DNA of 64,000 nt from Lacinutrix himadriensis (GCF_001418105.1 NZ_LIQI01000019.1:62001-126000); one strand, 5' to 3'; shown: positions 53,914 to 63,744, counted from the first letter of the stretch. Program-made: numbers and translations. Notes: generated by a model from the sequence alone, not told the origin.

Positions 53914-55020
53914 TCACTCTAATCGTATTTTATATTTCTTCACACTTAATGCAATAAAAAAGATAGTCATTCCAACTAAAATCAAGGTTTCTTTCCATAG
54001 ATATTGCAATCCCACTCCTTTTAGCATAATGCCTTTTATGATGATGATAAACCATTTAGCAGGAATAATATTACTAATCATTTGCAATGGTAATGGCATA
54101 CTTGAAATAGGAAAAATAAATCCAGATAACAGAATTACTGGAAGCATGAGTCCCATAAGAGAAATCATCATGGCTGTTTGTTGCGTTGCAGAAATTGTTG
54201 AGATTAAAATACCTAATGCTAATGCTGAAATAATGAATAGAATGCTCTCCATTGCTAATAGAAATAAGCTTCCTTGCACAGGCATCTTAAAAATAAAAAT
54301 ACTTAATACCACAATAACTATTGCGTTAATTACAGATAGAAAAATATACGGAAACACTTTACCTACAATAACCTGAATTGGTTTTATTGGTGATACTAAC
54401 AGGATTTCCATGGTTCCCAATTCCTTTTCTTTTGTAATGGAAATGGACGTCATCATTGCAGAAACTAACATTAAAATAATGGTCATCACACCAGGAACAA
54501 ACATGTACACACTTTTTAATTCGGGGTTATAAACCATACGAGTTCTTGGTATTATTTGATATGCAATAGTGATGTCTTTATTCCAATCTTTTTGATACTG
54601 AATAAGAATTGCATTTACATAATTACTAATAGTATTCGCTGTATTTGGGTCTGTAGCATCTGTAATAATTTGGATAGTTGCTTTGTGATCTCTGATTAGC
54701 TTTTTACTGAAATCTTTTTCAAAATTTAAAACCGCTTTTACTTTTCCTTTTTTGAAAATAGTTTCCACATCGGCTTCTCTGTCCATAAACTGATGAATGC
54801 TAAAATATTTTGAAGCTGAAATCTTATTAATAATTTCTTCTGTGGTTGCATCTTTAGAATGATCTAAAATAGCAATATCCACATTATTGATTTCATTAGT
54901 AATAGCGAAACCAAAGAGCATAATTTGAGCAATAGGCATTCCGAAGAGAATAAACAACGAGCGTCTATCTCTAAAAATATGGTAGAATTCCTTTTTTATG
55001 AAGCCTATGAATCTTTTCAT
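53914..55020 (-). CDS. ABC-2 type permease (YbhS-like), first permease
   Basis: 368 residues, same topology as the other permease, with ITKEKELGTMEILLVSPI. It overlaps the ATPase stop by 4 bp. Export system with HlyD and TolC. Confidence 0.9.
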   Translation of the reverse strand: MKRFIGFIKKEFYHIFRDRRSLFILFGMPIAQIMLFGFAITNEINNVDIAILDHSKDATTEEIINKISASKYFSIHQFMDREADVETIFKKGKVKAVLNFEKDFSKKLIRDHKATIQIITDATDPNTANTISNYVNAILIQYQKDWNKDITIAYQIIPRTRMVYNPELKSVYMFVPGVMTIILMLVSAMMTSISITKEKELGTMEILLVSPIKPIQVIVGKVFPYIFLSVINAIVIVVLSIFIFKMPVQGSLFLLAMESILFIISALALGILISTISATQQTAMMISLMGLMLPVILLSGFIFPISSMPLPLQMISNIIPAKWFIIIIKGIMLKGVGLQYLWKETLILVGMTIFFIALSVKKYKIRLE

Positions 55021-55745
55021 CCTCTAGCAAGTTTTAAAAACACATCGTTCATATTCGTAACATTAAATTGTTGTTTAAGCTTTTTAGGAGTATCTAAAGC
55101 TTCTATTTTCCCATTAACCATAATAGAAACTCGATCGCAATATTCGGCTTCATCCATATAGTGTGTGGTTACAAAAACGGTTGTTCCTTGATTGGCTGCT
55201 TTATAAATCATTTCCCAAAACTGTCGTCTAGTAATAGGATCTACTCCTCCTGTTGGTTCATCTAAAAACACAATTTTTGGATCGTGAATTAAAGACACAG
55301 AAAAAGATAGTTTTTGTTTCCATCCTAAAGGTAAAGCACCAACTAATTGGTTTGCGACTTCTTCCAATCCTAATTCTTCAATCAAGATTGCTGTTTTTTC
55401 CTTTATTCGTTTTCTAGATACGCCATAAATTCCGCCAAAAAACATAATATTTTCTTTCACCGTTAAATCGTCATACAAAGCAAATTTCTGACTCATATAA
55501 CCAATGTTTTTCTTGATGTCTTCGGCTTGTTTATAAACATCAAACCCTGCAACACTAGCTTTTCCTGCTGTAGGTTTAGAAATACCAATCAACATTTTCA
55601 TCGCTGTTGTTTTTCCTGCTCCATTAGCTCCTAGAAAACCAAATATTTCTCCTTTTTTAACTTCAAAAGAAATAGCGCTTACTGCTGTAAAATCACCAAA
55701 CATTTTGGTTAGATTTTGAGCTTCTATGACGTTGTTATTGTTCAT
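55017..55745 (-). CDS. ABC transporter ATPase, second
   Basis: 242 residues with Walker A GANGAGKTTAMK, Walker B IVFLDEPTGGVD and the H loop TTHYMDEAEYCD. The signature loop is LVGALPLGWKQKLSF, in place of the usual LSGGQ, as in the second half of YbhF-type ATPases. Confidence 0.92.
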   Translation of the reverse strand: MNNNNVIEAQNLTKMFGDFTAVSAISFEVKKGEIFGFLGANGAGKTTAMKMLIGISKPTAGKASVAGFDVYKQAEDIKKNIGYMSQKFALYDDLTVKENIMFFGGIYGVSRKRIKEKTAILIEELGLEEVANQLVGALPLGWKQKLSFSVSLIHDPKIVFLDEPTGGVDPITRRQFWEMIYKAANQGTTVFVTTHYMDEAEYCDRVSIMVNGKIEALDTPKKLKQQFNVTNMNDVFLKLARG

Positions 55746-55757
55746 TTTTTTTATTTA

Positions 55758-55788
55758 AACCTACAAGGTTTTCAAAACCTCGCAGGTT
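55758..55788. repeat. AACCTRCAAGGTTTT repeat hairpin overlapping a stop codon
   Basis: AACCTACAAGGTTTT pairs with AAAACCTCGCAGGTT around one base. It overlaps the first bases of the stop codon of the upstream ATPase (55787-55789). A repeat type I know from flavobacterial intergenic regions. Confidence 0.7.
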
Positions 55789-56689
55789 ATTTTGCTAGTT
55801 CCATGAAGGTATCTTCGATAGTTGCCTCTGTTTTTTTTATTTCCACATTAGAAAGATTCTTAGATTCTAAAAACAGCATTAAATCTTTAGGATTAAAATC
55901 TGCTCTACGATCTGTATAATGTACAAACTCACCAAAAGGATAGACGCTATGGTTGTATTCATAGGCCTTTAAACTATTAATAAGTTGATAGGTATTGTTT
56001 GCCCTAACGTTGTAAATCTGTTTTGGATAATGCTTCACAATAGCTTGAGGAGTGTCCATCTGCAAAATTTTTCCATCTTGAATTAAAGCTATTCTGTCAC
56101 ACAAAGCCGCTTCATCCATATACGGCGTAGAAACTAAAATGGTAATTCCTTTTTGCTGTAAACGTTTCAACATTTCCCAAAACTCTTTCCTAGAAACGGG
56201 ATCCACTCCTGTGGTAGGCTCATCTAAAAACAACACTTTCGGTTTGTGAATTAGCGCACAACACAAAGCGAGTTTTTGTTTCATTCCGCCAGATAACTTT
56301 CCTGCTCTACGCGTTTTAAAGGGTTCTATCTGAACGTAAATTTCTTTTATTAAATCGTAATTTTGTTCTATGGTCGTTCCGAAGATAGTTGCAAAAAAGT
56401 TCAAGTTTTCTTCCACTGTTAAATCTTGATAGAGTGAAAATTTCCCTGGCATATAGCCAACACTATTTCGAATCTTTTTATAATCTGCGACCACATCAAA
56501 ACCAGCAACTGTTGCTGTACCTTCATTCGCAATTAAAAGCGTGGTTAGAATTCTAAACAGCGTTGTTTTTCCTGCTCCATCAGGTCCAATGAGTCCAAAA
56601 AGCTCCCCTTCTTTCACTTCAAAAGAGATGTCTTCTAAGGCTTTTACATTTTTATACGATTTGCTAATATGACGGACAGATATACTCAC
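55787..56689 (-). CDS. ABC transporter ATPase, first
   Basis: 300 residues with Walker A GPDGAGKTTLFR, signature LSGGMKQKL and Walker B VLFLDEPTTGVDP, plus a C-terminal extension of about 70 residues. With the second ATPase it corresponds to the fused YbhF of E. coli. 6 bp after OsmC. Confidence 0.92.
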   Translation of the reverse strand: MSISVRHISKSYKNVKALEDISFEVKEGELFGLIGPDGAGKTTLFRILTTLLIANEGTATVAGFDVVADYKKIRNSVGYMPGKFSLYQDLTVEENLNFFATIFGTTIEQNYDLIKEIYVQIEPFKTRRAGKLSGGMKQKLALCCALIHKPKVLFLDEPTTGVDPVSRKEFWEMLKRLQQKGITILVSTPYMDEAALCDRIALIQDGKILQMDTPQAIVKHYPKQIYNVRANNTYQLINSLKAYEYNHSVYPFGEFVHYTDRRADFNPKDLMLFLESKNLSNVEIKKTEATIEDTFMELAK

Positions 56690-56695
56690 TAGATT

Positions 56696-57154
56696 TTAAT
56701 TTTGAATACTAATTTTAGCTTCCATTGTTATTTTTGAAGTCACAGAGTTTGAAATCAAACAAGCTTTTTCCGATTTTTCTAAAATACGTTCTGTGCGTTC
56801 TCTTTTAGATGCATCGGTAATCACAACCTCTGGAAATAATAAGACTTCGCTAATTACAAACTTGCCATCTACTTTTTCGAGTATTCCTTTCGATTCACAT
56901 GTAAAACTGACATACTCTAATTTAGAATATTCAGCAATTGCTAAAAAAGTAGTCATTAAGCAACTACTTATTGCTGCTGTAAATAAATGTTCTGGAGTCC
57001 AAATATTAGGCATTCCACCAGGGAATTCTGGAGGTGTTGCAACTTCGATACAATTGGTTTCGTTGGTTGTGTTATTTTTTAATTCTGGTGAACATAAAGT
57101 TCCTTTTCGGTCTTGCGTCCAATTTACATTGACGTTATAGATATGTTTTTCCAT
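56696..57154 (-). CDS. OsmC/Ohr-family peroxide-handling protein
   Basis: 152 residues with the two reactive cysteines C65 (SSCLMTTF) and C132 (KACLISNS). Family reduces organic hydroperoxides. Unusual placement between HlyD and ATPase of an export operon. Confidence 0.87.
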   Translation of the reverse strand: MEKHIYNVNVNWTQDRKGTLCSPELKNNTTNETNCIEVATPPEFPGGMPNIWTPEHLFTAAISSCLMTTFLAIAEYSKLEYVSFTCESKGILEKVDGKFVISEVLLFPEVVITDASKRERTERILEKSEKACLISNSVTSKITMEAKISIQN

Positions 57155-57191
57155 GAGAATCTATTTTAATTATTTTACTGATTTTTTATTG

Positions 57192-58094
57192 TTAATTTTC
57201 TTCAGAATCATGTACCCATAACTCTGCAGGCATTCCAATTTTTAGGCTGCCATCATTTTTCACATCCACTTTTACGGCATAAACTAAAGCTACGCGCTCT
57301 TCTTTAGTTTGAATAATTTTTGGTGTAAATTCTGCTTCGGAAGCAATCCAACTAATTGTACCTTTATACGATTTCATAGCGTCTGCATCATCGATTTTCA
57401 CCGTAACTTCTTGTCCGATTGTAATATTCGCCAATTGTGTTTCACTAATATAGACACGTAATTGCATGGTATTTAAATCGGCAATTTTATACAATGGTTT
57501 TCCAAAAGCTGTAATTTCATTAGGCTCTGCATATTTGGTTAAAACTGTTCCATTTACAGGATTTACGATTTTACTTTTTCCTATTTGATCTTCAATTTGT
57601 TTTACCTGAACATCGATAGCTTTCAATTCATTAACCACAGGTGCATTTTGAATTTCTACGCTTCTAATTTGATTTTTAATCACATCTATTTCTCCAGCAA
57701 CATCATCCAATTGTTTTTGTGTTCCCGCATTATCTTTTATTAAATTTTCTGCTCGTTCTTTATTGGTGTTTGCTGTTTTCAATTTTGCATTTAGTACATT
57801 AATTTGTGATAATACACCTTTTGATTTGGAACCAATTACTGCTTTAGACACTTTTAATTGTTCCCGTTTTAATGTTAATGGAATGGTATCGATATAACCT
57901 ATAAATTGTTCTATTAAAAGCACATCACCTTCATTCACATCAAACTGCATTAATTTTCCATTATTCTCTGCAGAAATAGTAATTTCTGTTGCTTCAAAAT
58001 TGCCATAGCCATCTGCTTTTTTGGTATCGTTTCCGCAGGAAAATAAGCTTATTGCTGTAAAACTTAATCCGAATATATATGTGTTCTTTTTCAT
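57192..58094 (-). CDS. HlyD-family periplasmic adaptor (YbhG-like lipoprotein)
   Basis: 300 residues from ATG 58092-58094, giving a lipoprotein signal with Cys20 (SLFSCGND); an in-frame ATG at 58124 lies inside tolC. Coiled coil at about 75-160, then lipoyl and barrel domains (VNPVNGTVLTKYAEPNE). Confidence 0.88.
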   Translation of the reverse strand: MKKNTYIFGLSFTAISLFSCGNDTKKADGYGNFEATEITISAENNGKLMQFDVNEGDVLLIEQFIGYIDTIPLTLKREQLKVSKAVIGSKSKGVLSQINVLNAKLKTANTNKERAENLIKDNAGTQKQLDDVAGEIDVIKNQIRSVEIQNAPVVNELKAIDVQVKQIEDQIGKSKIVNPVNGTVLTKYAEPNEITAFGKPLYKIADLNTMQLRVYISETQLANITIGQEVTVKIDDADAMKSYKGTISWIASEAEFTPKIIQTKEERVALVYAVKVDVKNDGSLKIGMPAELWVHDSEEN

Positions 58095-58104
58095 ATTACT
58101 ATTT

Positions 58105-59355
58105 TTATTGTCCTTTAATGACATTGTAATTTGCTTTCGCTAGTTGTAGCTGAATTTCATGTTTTACCAAGGTATTCTCATCTTCGTATAAATTGGTGAG
58201 TTCTGTAATGTAAGCTGAAGACGTAATCACGCCATTTCTAAGTTGTGCATCTGCCGATTGAAGCACCTCTTTTCTGAGGTTTATAATTTCTTGATCGGAA
58301 GAAATAAAAGTTTCCATTTTATGGATTTCTTTTTGTTGTTGATGTAACTCGATGTTGGTATTCAGTTTAAAAACTTCGGTTTCATTATCCACAATATCCT
58401 TATTAATTAGTAAGGATTCCCGTTGTTTTTTATTGGCATTCCAATCGAAAACATTCCAATTTAATTTCACACCAACCGTATAAAATGTTTGAAAGGAATT
58501 GTCTAGCATATTCAACCCTGGATTACCATAACCACCAGTTGCAAACCCAAGTAATTTAGGTGCGTTTTGCTTCGATAACAAACTTTCCGAATTTTGGATT
58601 TCTTCTTTTTTAAGTTGAAATAATTCCAATTCGGGTCTGTTTAAGTCCGCTTGAAATTCGGTCTCTAAAAGTGGACTTTGAAATAATGTTTCAGTAGTTA
58701 GAGGCTTACTTATGAAGCTAGAAAGGGTTTCAATTAGGGACATTTTATTGCTTTCCAATTCTTGAAACTGTTGTCCTATTTTCAATAATTCGGCCTCCAA
58801 AATTCTATCGGAAGTTGGTAGCATCACACCATACTTTATTCCGGACTGTACTTCTTTAAGTTTGGCTTCTACTTGCTCTTGTTTAGCCTTTAGTAATAAC
58901 TGAGATTCTTGTGCTAATAAAACAGAAAAATAGAGTTGATTGATTTGTTGTTTTAATTGGTATAAACTGACTTCAACCTGTTTTTGCTTCGTATGGAGTT
59001 GCGCAGATTTTAAATCTAAAGAAGCATCTGTTGCACCTCCGTTATAAATTAGTTGATTTACAGAAACCGTTGCACGGTATTGATCTTTGTTTAATGGTTC
59101 TATACCAGACATTGCAAGAGGAAATTGAAGGACATCTGATTGATATGTTGCTTGCGCATCTAAATAGATTTGCGGTAATTTTGACGTAGAAATAACCGCT
59201 GCATCTAATTTATTTTGCGCATCTAGCAATTTCGATTGCTTAGCCAATGGATAATTTGCGGTTACTAAATGGTAACATTCCTCTAAAGTGATACTTTCTT
59301 GCGCAACACTTGACCACCCAATGGAGAGTAATAGAATGATTAATAACTGTTTCAT
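58105..59355 (-). CDS. TolC-family outer-membrane channel (ABC operon)
   Basis: 416 residues with a signal peptide (SSVAQ) and two efflux repeats. It follows tetR by 90 bp and precedes HlyD by 10 bp. Confidence 0.9.
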   Translation of the reverse strand: MKQLLIILLLSIGWSSVAQESITLEECYHLVTANYPLAKQSKLLDAQNKLDAAVISTSKLPQIYLDAQATYQSDVLQFPLAMSGIEPLNKDQYRATVSVNQLIYNGGATDASLDLKSAQLHTKQKQVEVSLYQLKQQINQLYFSVLLAQESQLLLKAKQEQVEAKLKEVQSGIKYGVMLPTSDRILEAELLKIGQQFQELESNKMSLIETLSSFISKPLTTETLFQSPLLETEFQADLNRPELELFQLKKEEIQNSESLLSKQNAPKLLGFATGGYGNPGLNMLDNSFQTFYTVGVKLNWNVFDWNANKKQRESLLINKDIVDNETEVFKLNTNIELHQQQKEIHKMETFISSDQEIINLRKEVLQSADAQLRNGVITSSAYITELTNLYEDENTLVKHEIQLQLAKANYNVIKGQ

Positions 59356-59445
59356 GTTTTATATTTATTTTTTTTATTGGACACATGCTGTTTGCTGATT
59401 AATCATTCCCTTGGGAGATAATACTTTTAACATGCTCGTTTCCTT

Positions 59446-60060
59446 TTATGAATTCTTTATAGCATTAATAATAAAATCGGCAACTTCTGTTTTACGCGCT
59501 TCTATTAATTGATTGTAAGCTTCATTGTCTGTATTTGTAAATGCCCGGATTAAAGGTTTAGCTACAAAAGGAAAAATGTTTAGCGCCATAATATTCAGAA
59601 ATAGTTGTTCTGCAGAAATGGGTTTAATAATGCCTTGTTCCACTTCTCTATCTACTTGCTTCTTAAATTTTTCAATATTTGGAAAACCATTGGTATCTTT
59701 CATTTTTAGAAGAAACTCCGGGTTTCTATTTAATTCTTGAATGATAAAATTTGGTAAATACGGATGTTTCACAATGAATGTTATGTAATCTGATGTAAAG
59801 TTTTTTACCTTCTCTTCAATAGAAGAATCATCATTTAAAATAGCATTTAATTGTGGTGCTAATAAGCTAAATGCATTTTTAAAAACCGCTTCAAACAATA
59901 ACTGCTTACTTCTGTAATAATAATGAAGCATTGCTTTGTTAATTCCTGCTTTATCGGCAATTTCTTGCATACGCGCACCATCCATTCCTTTAGATTGAAA
60001 GATATGTTTTGCTGCATCTAAAATCTGCTCTTCTGTATTTTCGTCTTTTAATTTTCTCAT
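59446..60060 (-). CDS. TetR-family repressor of the ABC export operon
   Basis: 204 residues from ATG 60058-60060; an in-frame upstream ATG at 60093 would lie inside the operator, so it is rejected. HTH at about 20-50 (ADKAGINKAMLHYYYRSKQLLFEAVF), ligand-binding helical domain after. First gene of the operon; operator directly upstream. Comparable to CecR with ybhGFSR in E. coli. Confidence 0.88.
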   Translation of the reverse strand: MRKLKDENTEEQILDAAKHIFQSKGMDGARMQEIADKAGINKAMLHYYYRSKQLLFEAVFKNAFSLLAPQLNAILNDDSSIEEKVKNFTSDYITFIVKHPYLPNFIIQELNRNPEFLLKMKDTNGFPNIEKFKKQVDREVEQGIIKPISAEQLFLNIMALNIFPFVAKPLIRAFTNTDNEAYNQLIEARKTEVADFIINAIKNS

Positions 60061-60074
60061 TACAACTACATGGT

Positions 60075-60098
60075 TTAACCAAGTGGTTAACAAATGTA
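60075..60098 (-). promoter_or_regulatory. TetR operator and -7 box
   Basis: TTAACCA-AG-TGGTTAA (60075-60090), seven-base perfect arms. It is directly next to a minus-strand TACATTTG (60091-60098), an exact TAnnTTTG -7 box, so a bound repressor would cover the transcription start. It is 15 bp before the tetR ATG. Confidence 0.8.
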
Positions 60099-60151
60099 TA
60101 ATGAATTCTAATGGTATAAAATGATTTATATCATGTATCCTGTACTAATCG

Positions 60152-60448
60152 TTATCTATTCAACTTATTAGAGATTAACTTCATGACTATTACTCCTAAA
60201 ACGCCTCCTAAAATGGAAACCAGACAATTAACAAGGAATAAGCCAATATGAAATGTACCGTTATCCATTATTGATAAGGGATCAAAACCTAGCCTTCCGA
60301 AGGATTTAATAAGAAATATGCTTCCAAAAACACCTGCAATGGTATTTCCTATCACACCAAAGGAGTACTTTTTATAGATAGCGCCAGTTACATTAGCGGC
60401 AATGATTCCTATTAGAATACTTAATAAAGAAATTAATGTTTCTGTCAT
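60152..60448 (-). CDS. Small membrane protein downstream of cydB
   Basis: 98 residues with three helices and GLY-rich GVIGNTIAGVFGSIFL and LGGVLGVIVMKLI. Resembles GlsB/YeaQ-type proteins loosely. 15 bp after cydB, so co-transcribed with the oxidase. Confidence 0.65.
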   Translation of the reverse strand: MTETLISLLSILIGIIAANVTGAIYKKYSFGVIGNTIAGVFGSIFLIKSFGRLGFDPLSIMDNGTFHIGLFLVNCLVSILGGVLGVIVMKLISNKLNR

Positions 60449-60463
60449 AATAGTATTTTTATA

Positions 60464-61537
60464 CTAATGGCCATAATCCATTTTATCTATCTTTCCTCCC
60501 ATGAGCCTTTTTTGGATAATCATGTAGACAAAAAGAAGAATAAAGCCCACAATCCCCCAAGTTAATGCTATCGATAAACCATATTCTGAAGCGGCAGTAT
60601 TATAAATGGTTAAATCTTCATGAATATCATTCACAGAAGGTAATATTACGGGAAATAGAGATGCTAATGAGGATGTAATTCCTCCAACTATCAATAAGGT
60701 AGATAACATAAAAGCATGGCTATCCTTTTTTATTTTTTTGATAAAAAACAATCCGATTAACCCTGTAAAATAAAGCATCGGAAAGACCATTAAATAGGGT
60801 TTATCTATAAAATTATCTAAGGAATTCGGATTTACTATTTGCCATACAAATAAAGAAAAAACAGTAAGTACAGATAAGGTTATATTTAATTTAAAAACAA
60901 CGCCTTTAAGTTTTTTATTGATACTTGAGTTTGTTTTTAAAACTACCCAATTCGCACCATGAATTGCTAAAGTAACCACCGATATTAACCCAATAACAAT
61001 AGTAAACCAATCTATCACTCCTGGGTTTTCGGTTAGCGGACTAAAACTACTGTTCCATAATGGTAAGAAAAAGTAATGTCCTTCATGCGCAGAGATTCCG
61101 TTTTCAACACCTCCTAAATTCACACCTCTTACAATATTACCTAAAGCAATACCAAAAAACAAGGCTAGTAATAAACTAGAAACGCCAAAAGAGGTATCCC
61201 AAATATCCTTCCACATTTGATATTTAAACTGTCCTCTAAATTCTAAACCAATCGCTCTAAAAATAATTAACCATAAGACGATGATTAATGGTAAATAGAA
61301 TCCGCTAAAAACCGATGCATAAAAAGTAGGGAAAGCCATAAAAAGCATACCACCAGCAGCGACTAGCCAAACCTCATTAGAATCCCAGAATAGACCTGCG
61401 GACTTTGCGATTACTTCTTTATCTTTTTCCTTTTTAGCGAAGAATAAATGAATGATTCCAGTGCCAAAATCATAGCCATCTAAAACAAAAAACATCGTTA
61501 AAACAATTCCTATTATTATATACCAAAATATTTCCAT
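60464..61537 (-). CDS. cydB: Cytochrome bd quinol oxidase subunit II
   Basis: 357 residues, about nine helices, with FFVLDGYDFGTGIIHLF and SNEVWLVAAGGMLFMAFP. Two bases after cydA. Confidence 0.93.
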   Translation of the reverse strand: MEIFWYIIIGIVLTMFFVLDGYDFGTGIIHLFFAKKEKDKEVIAKSAGLFWDSNEVWLVAAGGMLFMAFPTFYASVFSGFYLPLIIVLWLIIFRAIGLEFRGQFKYQMWKDIWDTSFGVSSLLLALFFGIALGNIVRGVNLGGVENGISAHEGHYFFLPLWNSSFSPLTENPGVIDWFTIVIGLISVVTLAIHGANWVVLKTNSSINKKLKGVVFKLNITLSVLTVFSLFVWQIVNPNSLDNFIDKPYLMVFPMLYFTGLIGLFFIKKIKKDSHAFMLSTLLIVGGITSSLASLFPVILPSVNDIHEDLTIYNTAASEYGLSIALTWGIVGFILLFVYMIIQKRLMGGKIDKMDYGH

Positions 61538-61539
61538 AA

Positions 61540-62871
61540 TTAATGTGTTTGCGGTTTTGGACCTTGATTAATCGTTTTACCAACTAGTACTAAAAACAGT
61601 AAACCTAGTAGCATATATAAAGCAACAAAACCAAGTAATGTAAATAAAGTATTCCCTGAAGAAACGGTTGGAGAAATACCATCGCTTGTTTTTAATAATC
61701 CGTAAACGAGGTAAGGTTGTCTTCCTAATTCTGCGGTATACCAACCAGTAATATTAGCGATATAAGGAAACGGCACTAAAAACATAATAAACCAAAGTAA
61801 AGGTTTAAAGTTGTATAATTTTTTTCGCCATAAAAGAAAAAGAGCCAATACCATAACCCCAATAAATATAGTACCCAAACCAACCATTATATGGTATGAA
61901 TAGTAAAGTGCCGGAATATTACTTGGCAATTCCTCTTCTTTAAATTGATCCATTCCTGGGATTTGTTTATCCCAATCCTGATGCGTTAAAAAGCTTAATA
62001 TATTAGGCACTGCAATTTTATTATCTAACTTTTTTTCTACCATATTTGGCTGTCCAACGAGTACAATTTCGGCACCAGCTTCTTCGGTTTCAAAAATCCC
62101 TTCCATAGCAGCAAAAGATGCTGGTTGATATTTTGCTACATTTTTAGCATTCCAATCTCCTGTTGGAAAAGCAACTAATACACTAGATATTAATCCGAAA
62201 ATCACTCCTGTTTTTAAGAATAGCTTTCCGTATTCGACTTGTTTATTTCTTAAAATATAAAAAGCACCTATACTTGCCACCACAAAAGAAGAAGTGACCA
62301 CGGAAGCCATTTGATTATGTAAAAATGCAGGTAGCAACCAAGGGTTCGTAAAAAGTGCTCCGAAGTTTTCTAAAACAAATTTACCATTCTCTAAAATTTC
62401 ATATCCTACAGGATGCTGCATCCAAGCATTGGTTGCTAGAATAAACCAACCACTTGCCCAAGAACCTAAAAAGACTAAGAAACCAGTTAAGAAATGTAGT
62501 TTTTGACCCATCAATTTTTCGCCAAAAATAAATAGTGCTAAAAAGGAAGATTCTAAAAAGAAAGAAAACATGCCTTCCATTGCTAAAGTTTGTCCGATAA
62601 TTCCTCCTGTTAATTCTGAAAATTTAGCCCAATTGGTACCAAATTGAAATTCCATAGGAATTCCGGTCACCACGCCCATGGTAAAATTAATAGCAAAAAT
62701 TTTCATCAAAAATTTTGCTGCATTATTATATTTTTCAATTTTTGAAAGTAAATATTTTCCTTTAAGAAAGACGATCAATAAAGATAATCCCATAGTTAAT
62801 TGCGGAAATATATAGTGGAATGTGATAGTAAATGCAAACTGCAACCTATCGTAAAAGATCATGTCTTCCAT
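61540..62871 (-). CDS. cydA: Cytochrome bd quinol oxidase subunit I, short Q-loop
   Basis: 443 residues against about 520 in E. coli, because the Q-loop lacks the long insertion. Haem ligands H19 (TFHYIFP) and the HNQMASV region, plus TAELGRQPYLVYG (normally GRQPW). High-affinity oxygen reduction at low oxygen. A GTNAC site lies upstream. Confidence 0.93.
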   Translation of the reverse strand: MEDMIFYDRLQFAFTITFHYIFPQLTMGLSLLIVFLKGKYLLSKIEKYNNAAKFLMKIFAINFTMGVVTGIPMEFQFGTNWAKFSELTGGIIGQTLAMEGMFSFFLESSFLALFIFGEKLMGQKLHFLTGFLVFLGSWASGWFILATNAWMQHPVGYEILENGKFVLENFGALFTNPWLLPAFLHNQMASVVTSSFVVASIGAFYILRNKQVEYGKLFLKTGVIFGLISSVLVAFPTGDWNAKNVAKYQPASFAAMEGIFETEEAGAEIVLVGQPNMVEKKLDNKIAVPNILSFLTHQDWDKQIPGMDQFKEEELPSNIPALYYSYHIMVGLGTIFIGVMVLALFLLWRKKLYNFKPLLWFIMFLVPFPYIANITGWYTAELGRQPYLVYGLLKTSDGISPTVSSGNTLFTLLGFVALYMLLGLLFLVLVGKTINQGPKPQTH

Positions 62872-62889
62872 ACTTTAATTTTTAGACTA

Positions 62890-62933
62890 TAAAAATACGA
62901 CACAAAGCTTTAAATCTATGTCACTTTTATCAC
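62890..62933 (-). promoter_or_regulatory. GTNAC-type activator site and -7 box, cydAB
   Basis: GTCAC-TTTT-ATCAC at 62920-62933 (one base off the consensus) and, on the minus strand, TATTTTTA at 62890-62897. Centre-to-centre 33 bp; site 49 bp before the start. It touches the terminator of the peroxiredoxin gene. Confidence 0.62.
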
Positions 62934-62964
62934 AAAAAAGCCTCTTTTTAGAGGCTTTTTTAAA
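62934..62964 (-). terminator. Rho-independent terminator after the peroxiredoxin gene
   Basis: AAAAAAGCCTC / GAGGCTTTTTT stem around TTTTTA, 19 bp after the stop at 62983. Confidence 0.9.
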
Positions 62965-62982
62965 TTATTAAATTTTAATTAA

Positions 62983-63711
62983 TTACTTTTTAAGAATAGC
63001 ATCTAATACTACGTCTTTATCCAATTTCTTCGTACAGAAAAACCAGTCTTTACAATCTAAATCTTCTGTTGAAGTCATGCGCTCTTCAGCAACACCACAA
63101 GATCCGGCTGGAGAAACAATTACATCATCTCCAGGATTCCAATCTGCTGGAGTAGCCACATTAAATTTGTCTGAGGTTTGCATTGCTATTAACGCTCTAT
63201 AAAGTTCATCAAAATTACGTCCTAAACTTAATGGGTAATAAATTAATGCACGAACCGTACTTTCTGGATCCACAAAAAAGACTGCTCTAACCGCTTGTGT
63301 TTTGCTTTCTCCTGGTTGAATCATTCCATATTTTTTGGCAACATTCATAGAGATATCTTCAATTAAAGGAAATTTAACTTCGATGTTTTTCATGCCGTTA
63401 AATTCAATTTTATCTTTAATAGTTCTTAGCCAAGCAATATGACTATACAAGCCATCAATAGATAAACCTATAAGACTACAATTTGCTTTTTTGAATTTTT
63501 CTTCTAAATGCGCAAATGTCATAAACTCTGAAGTACAAACAGGTGTGAAATCTGCTGGATGACTAAATAATATAGACCATTGTCCTTTATAATCTGAAGG
63601 AAAATTAATCTCTCCTTGTGTGGTTACCGCCGTAAATTCTGGTGCTTTATCTCCTATTCTTGGCATAGTAAAAACCTCTTGTTGCTGTTGTGTTGTTTCT
63701 AAAGTATTCAT
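62983..63711 (-). CDS. Peroxiredoxin, Prx6/archaeal-type
   Basis: 242 residues. Peroxidatic C59 in HPADFTPVCTSEF; C-terminal C205, C220 and C226 with DCKDWFFCTKKL as in archaeal-type Prx6 enzymes, where a C-terminal Cys resolves the sulfenic acid. The first 15 residues (many Q) are an extra tail, so the start could be Met16. Reduces peroxides. Confidence 0.9.
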   Translation of the reverse strand: MNTLETTQQQQEVFTMPRIGDKAPEFTAVTTQGEINFPSDYKGQWSILFSHPADFTPVCTSEFMTFAHLEEKFKKANCSLIGLSIDGLYSHIAWLRTIKDKIEFNGMKNIEVKFPLIEDISMNVAKKYGMIQPGESKTQAVRAVFFVDPESTVRALIYYPLSLGRNFDELYRALIAMQTSDKFNVATPADWNPGDDVIVSPAGSCGVAEERMTSTEDLDCKDWFFCTKKLDKDVVLDAILKK

Positions 63712-63744
63712 AATTATATATCGATTTAATTTATTTTTCTACTG

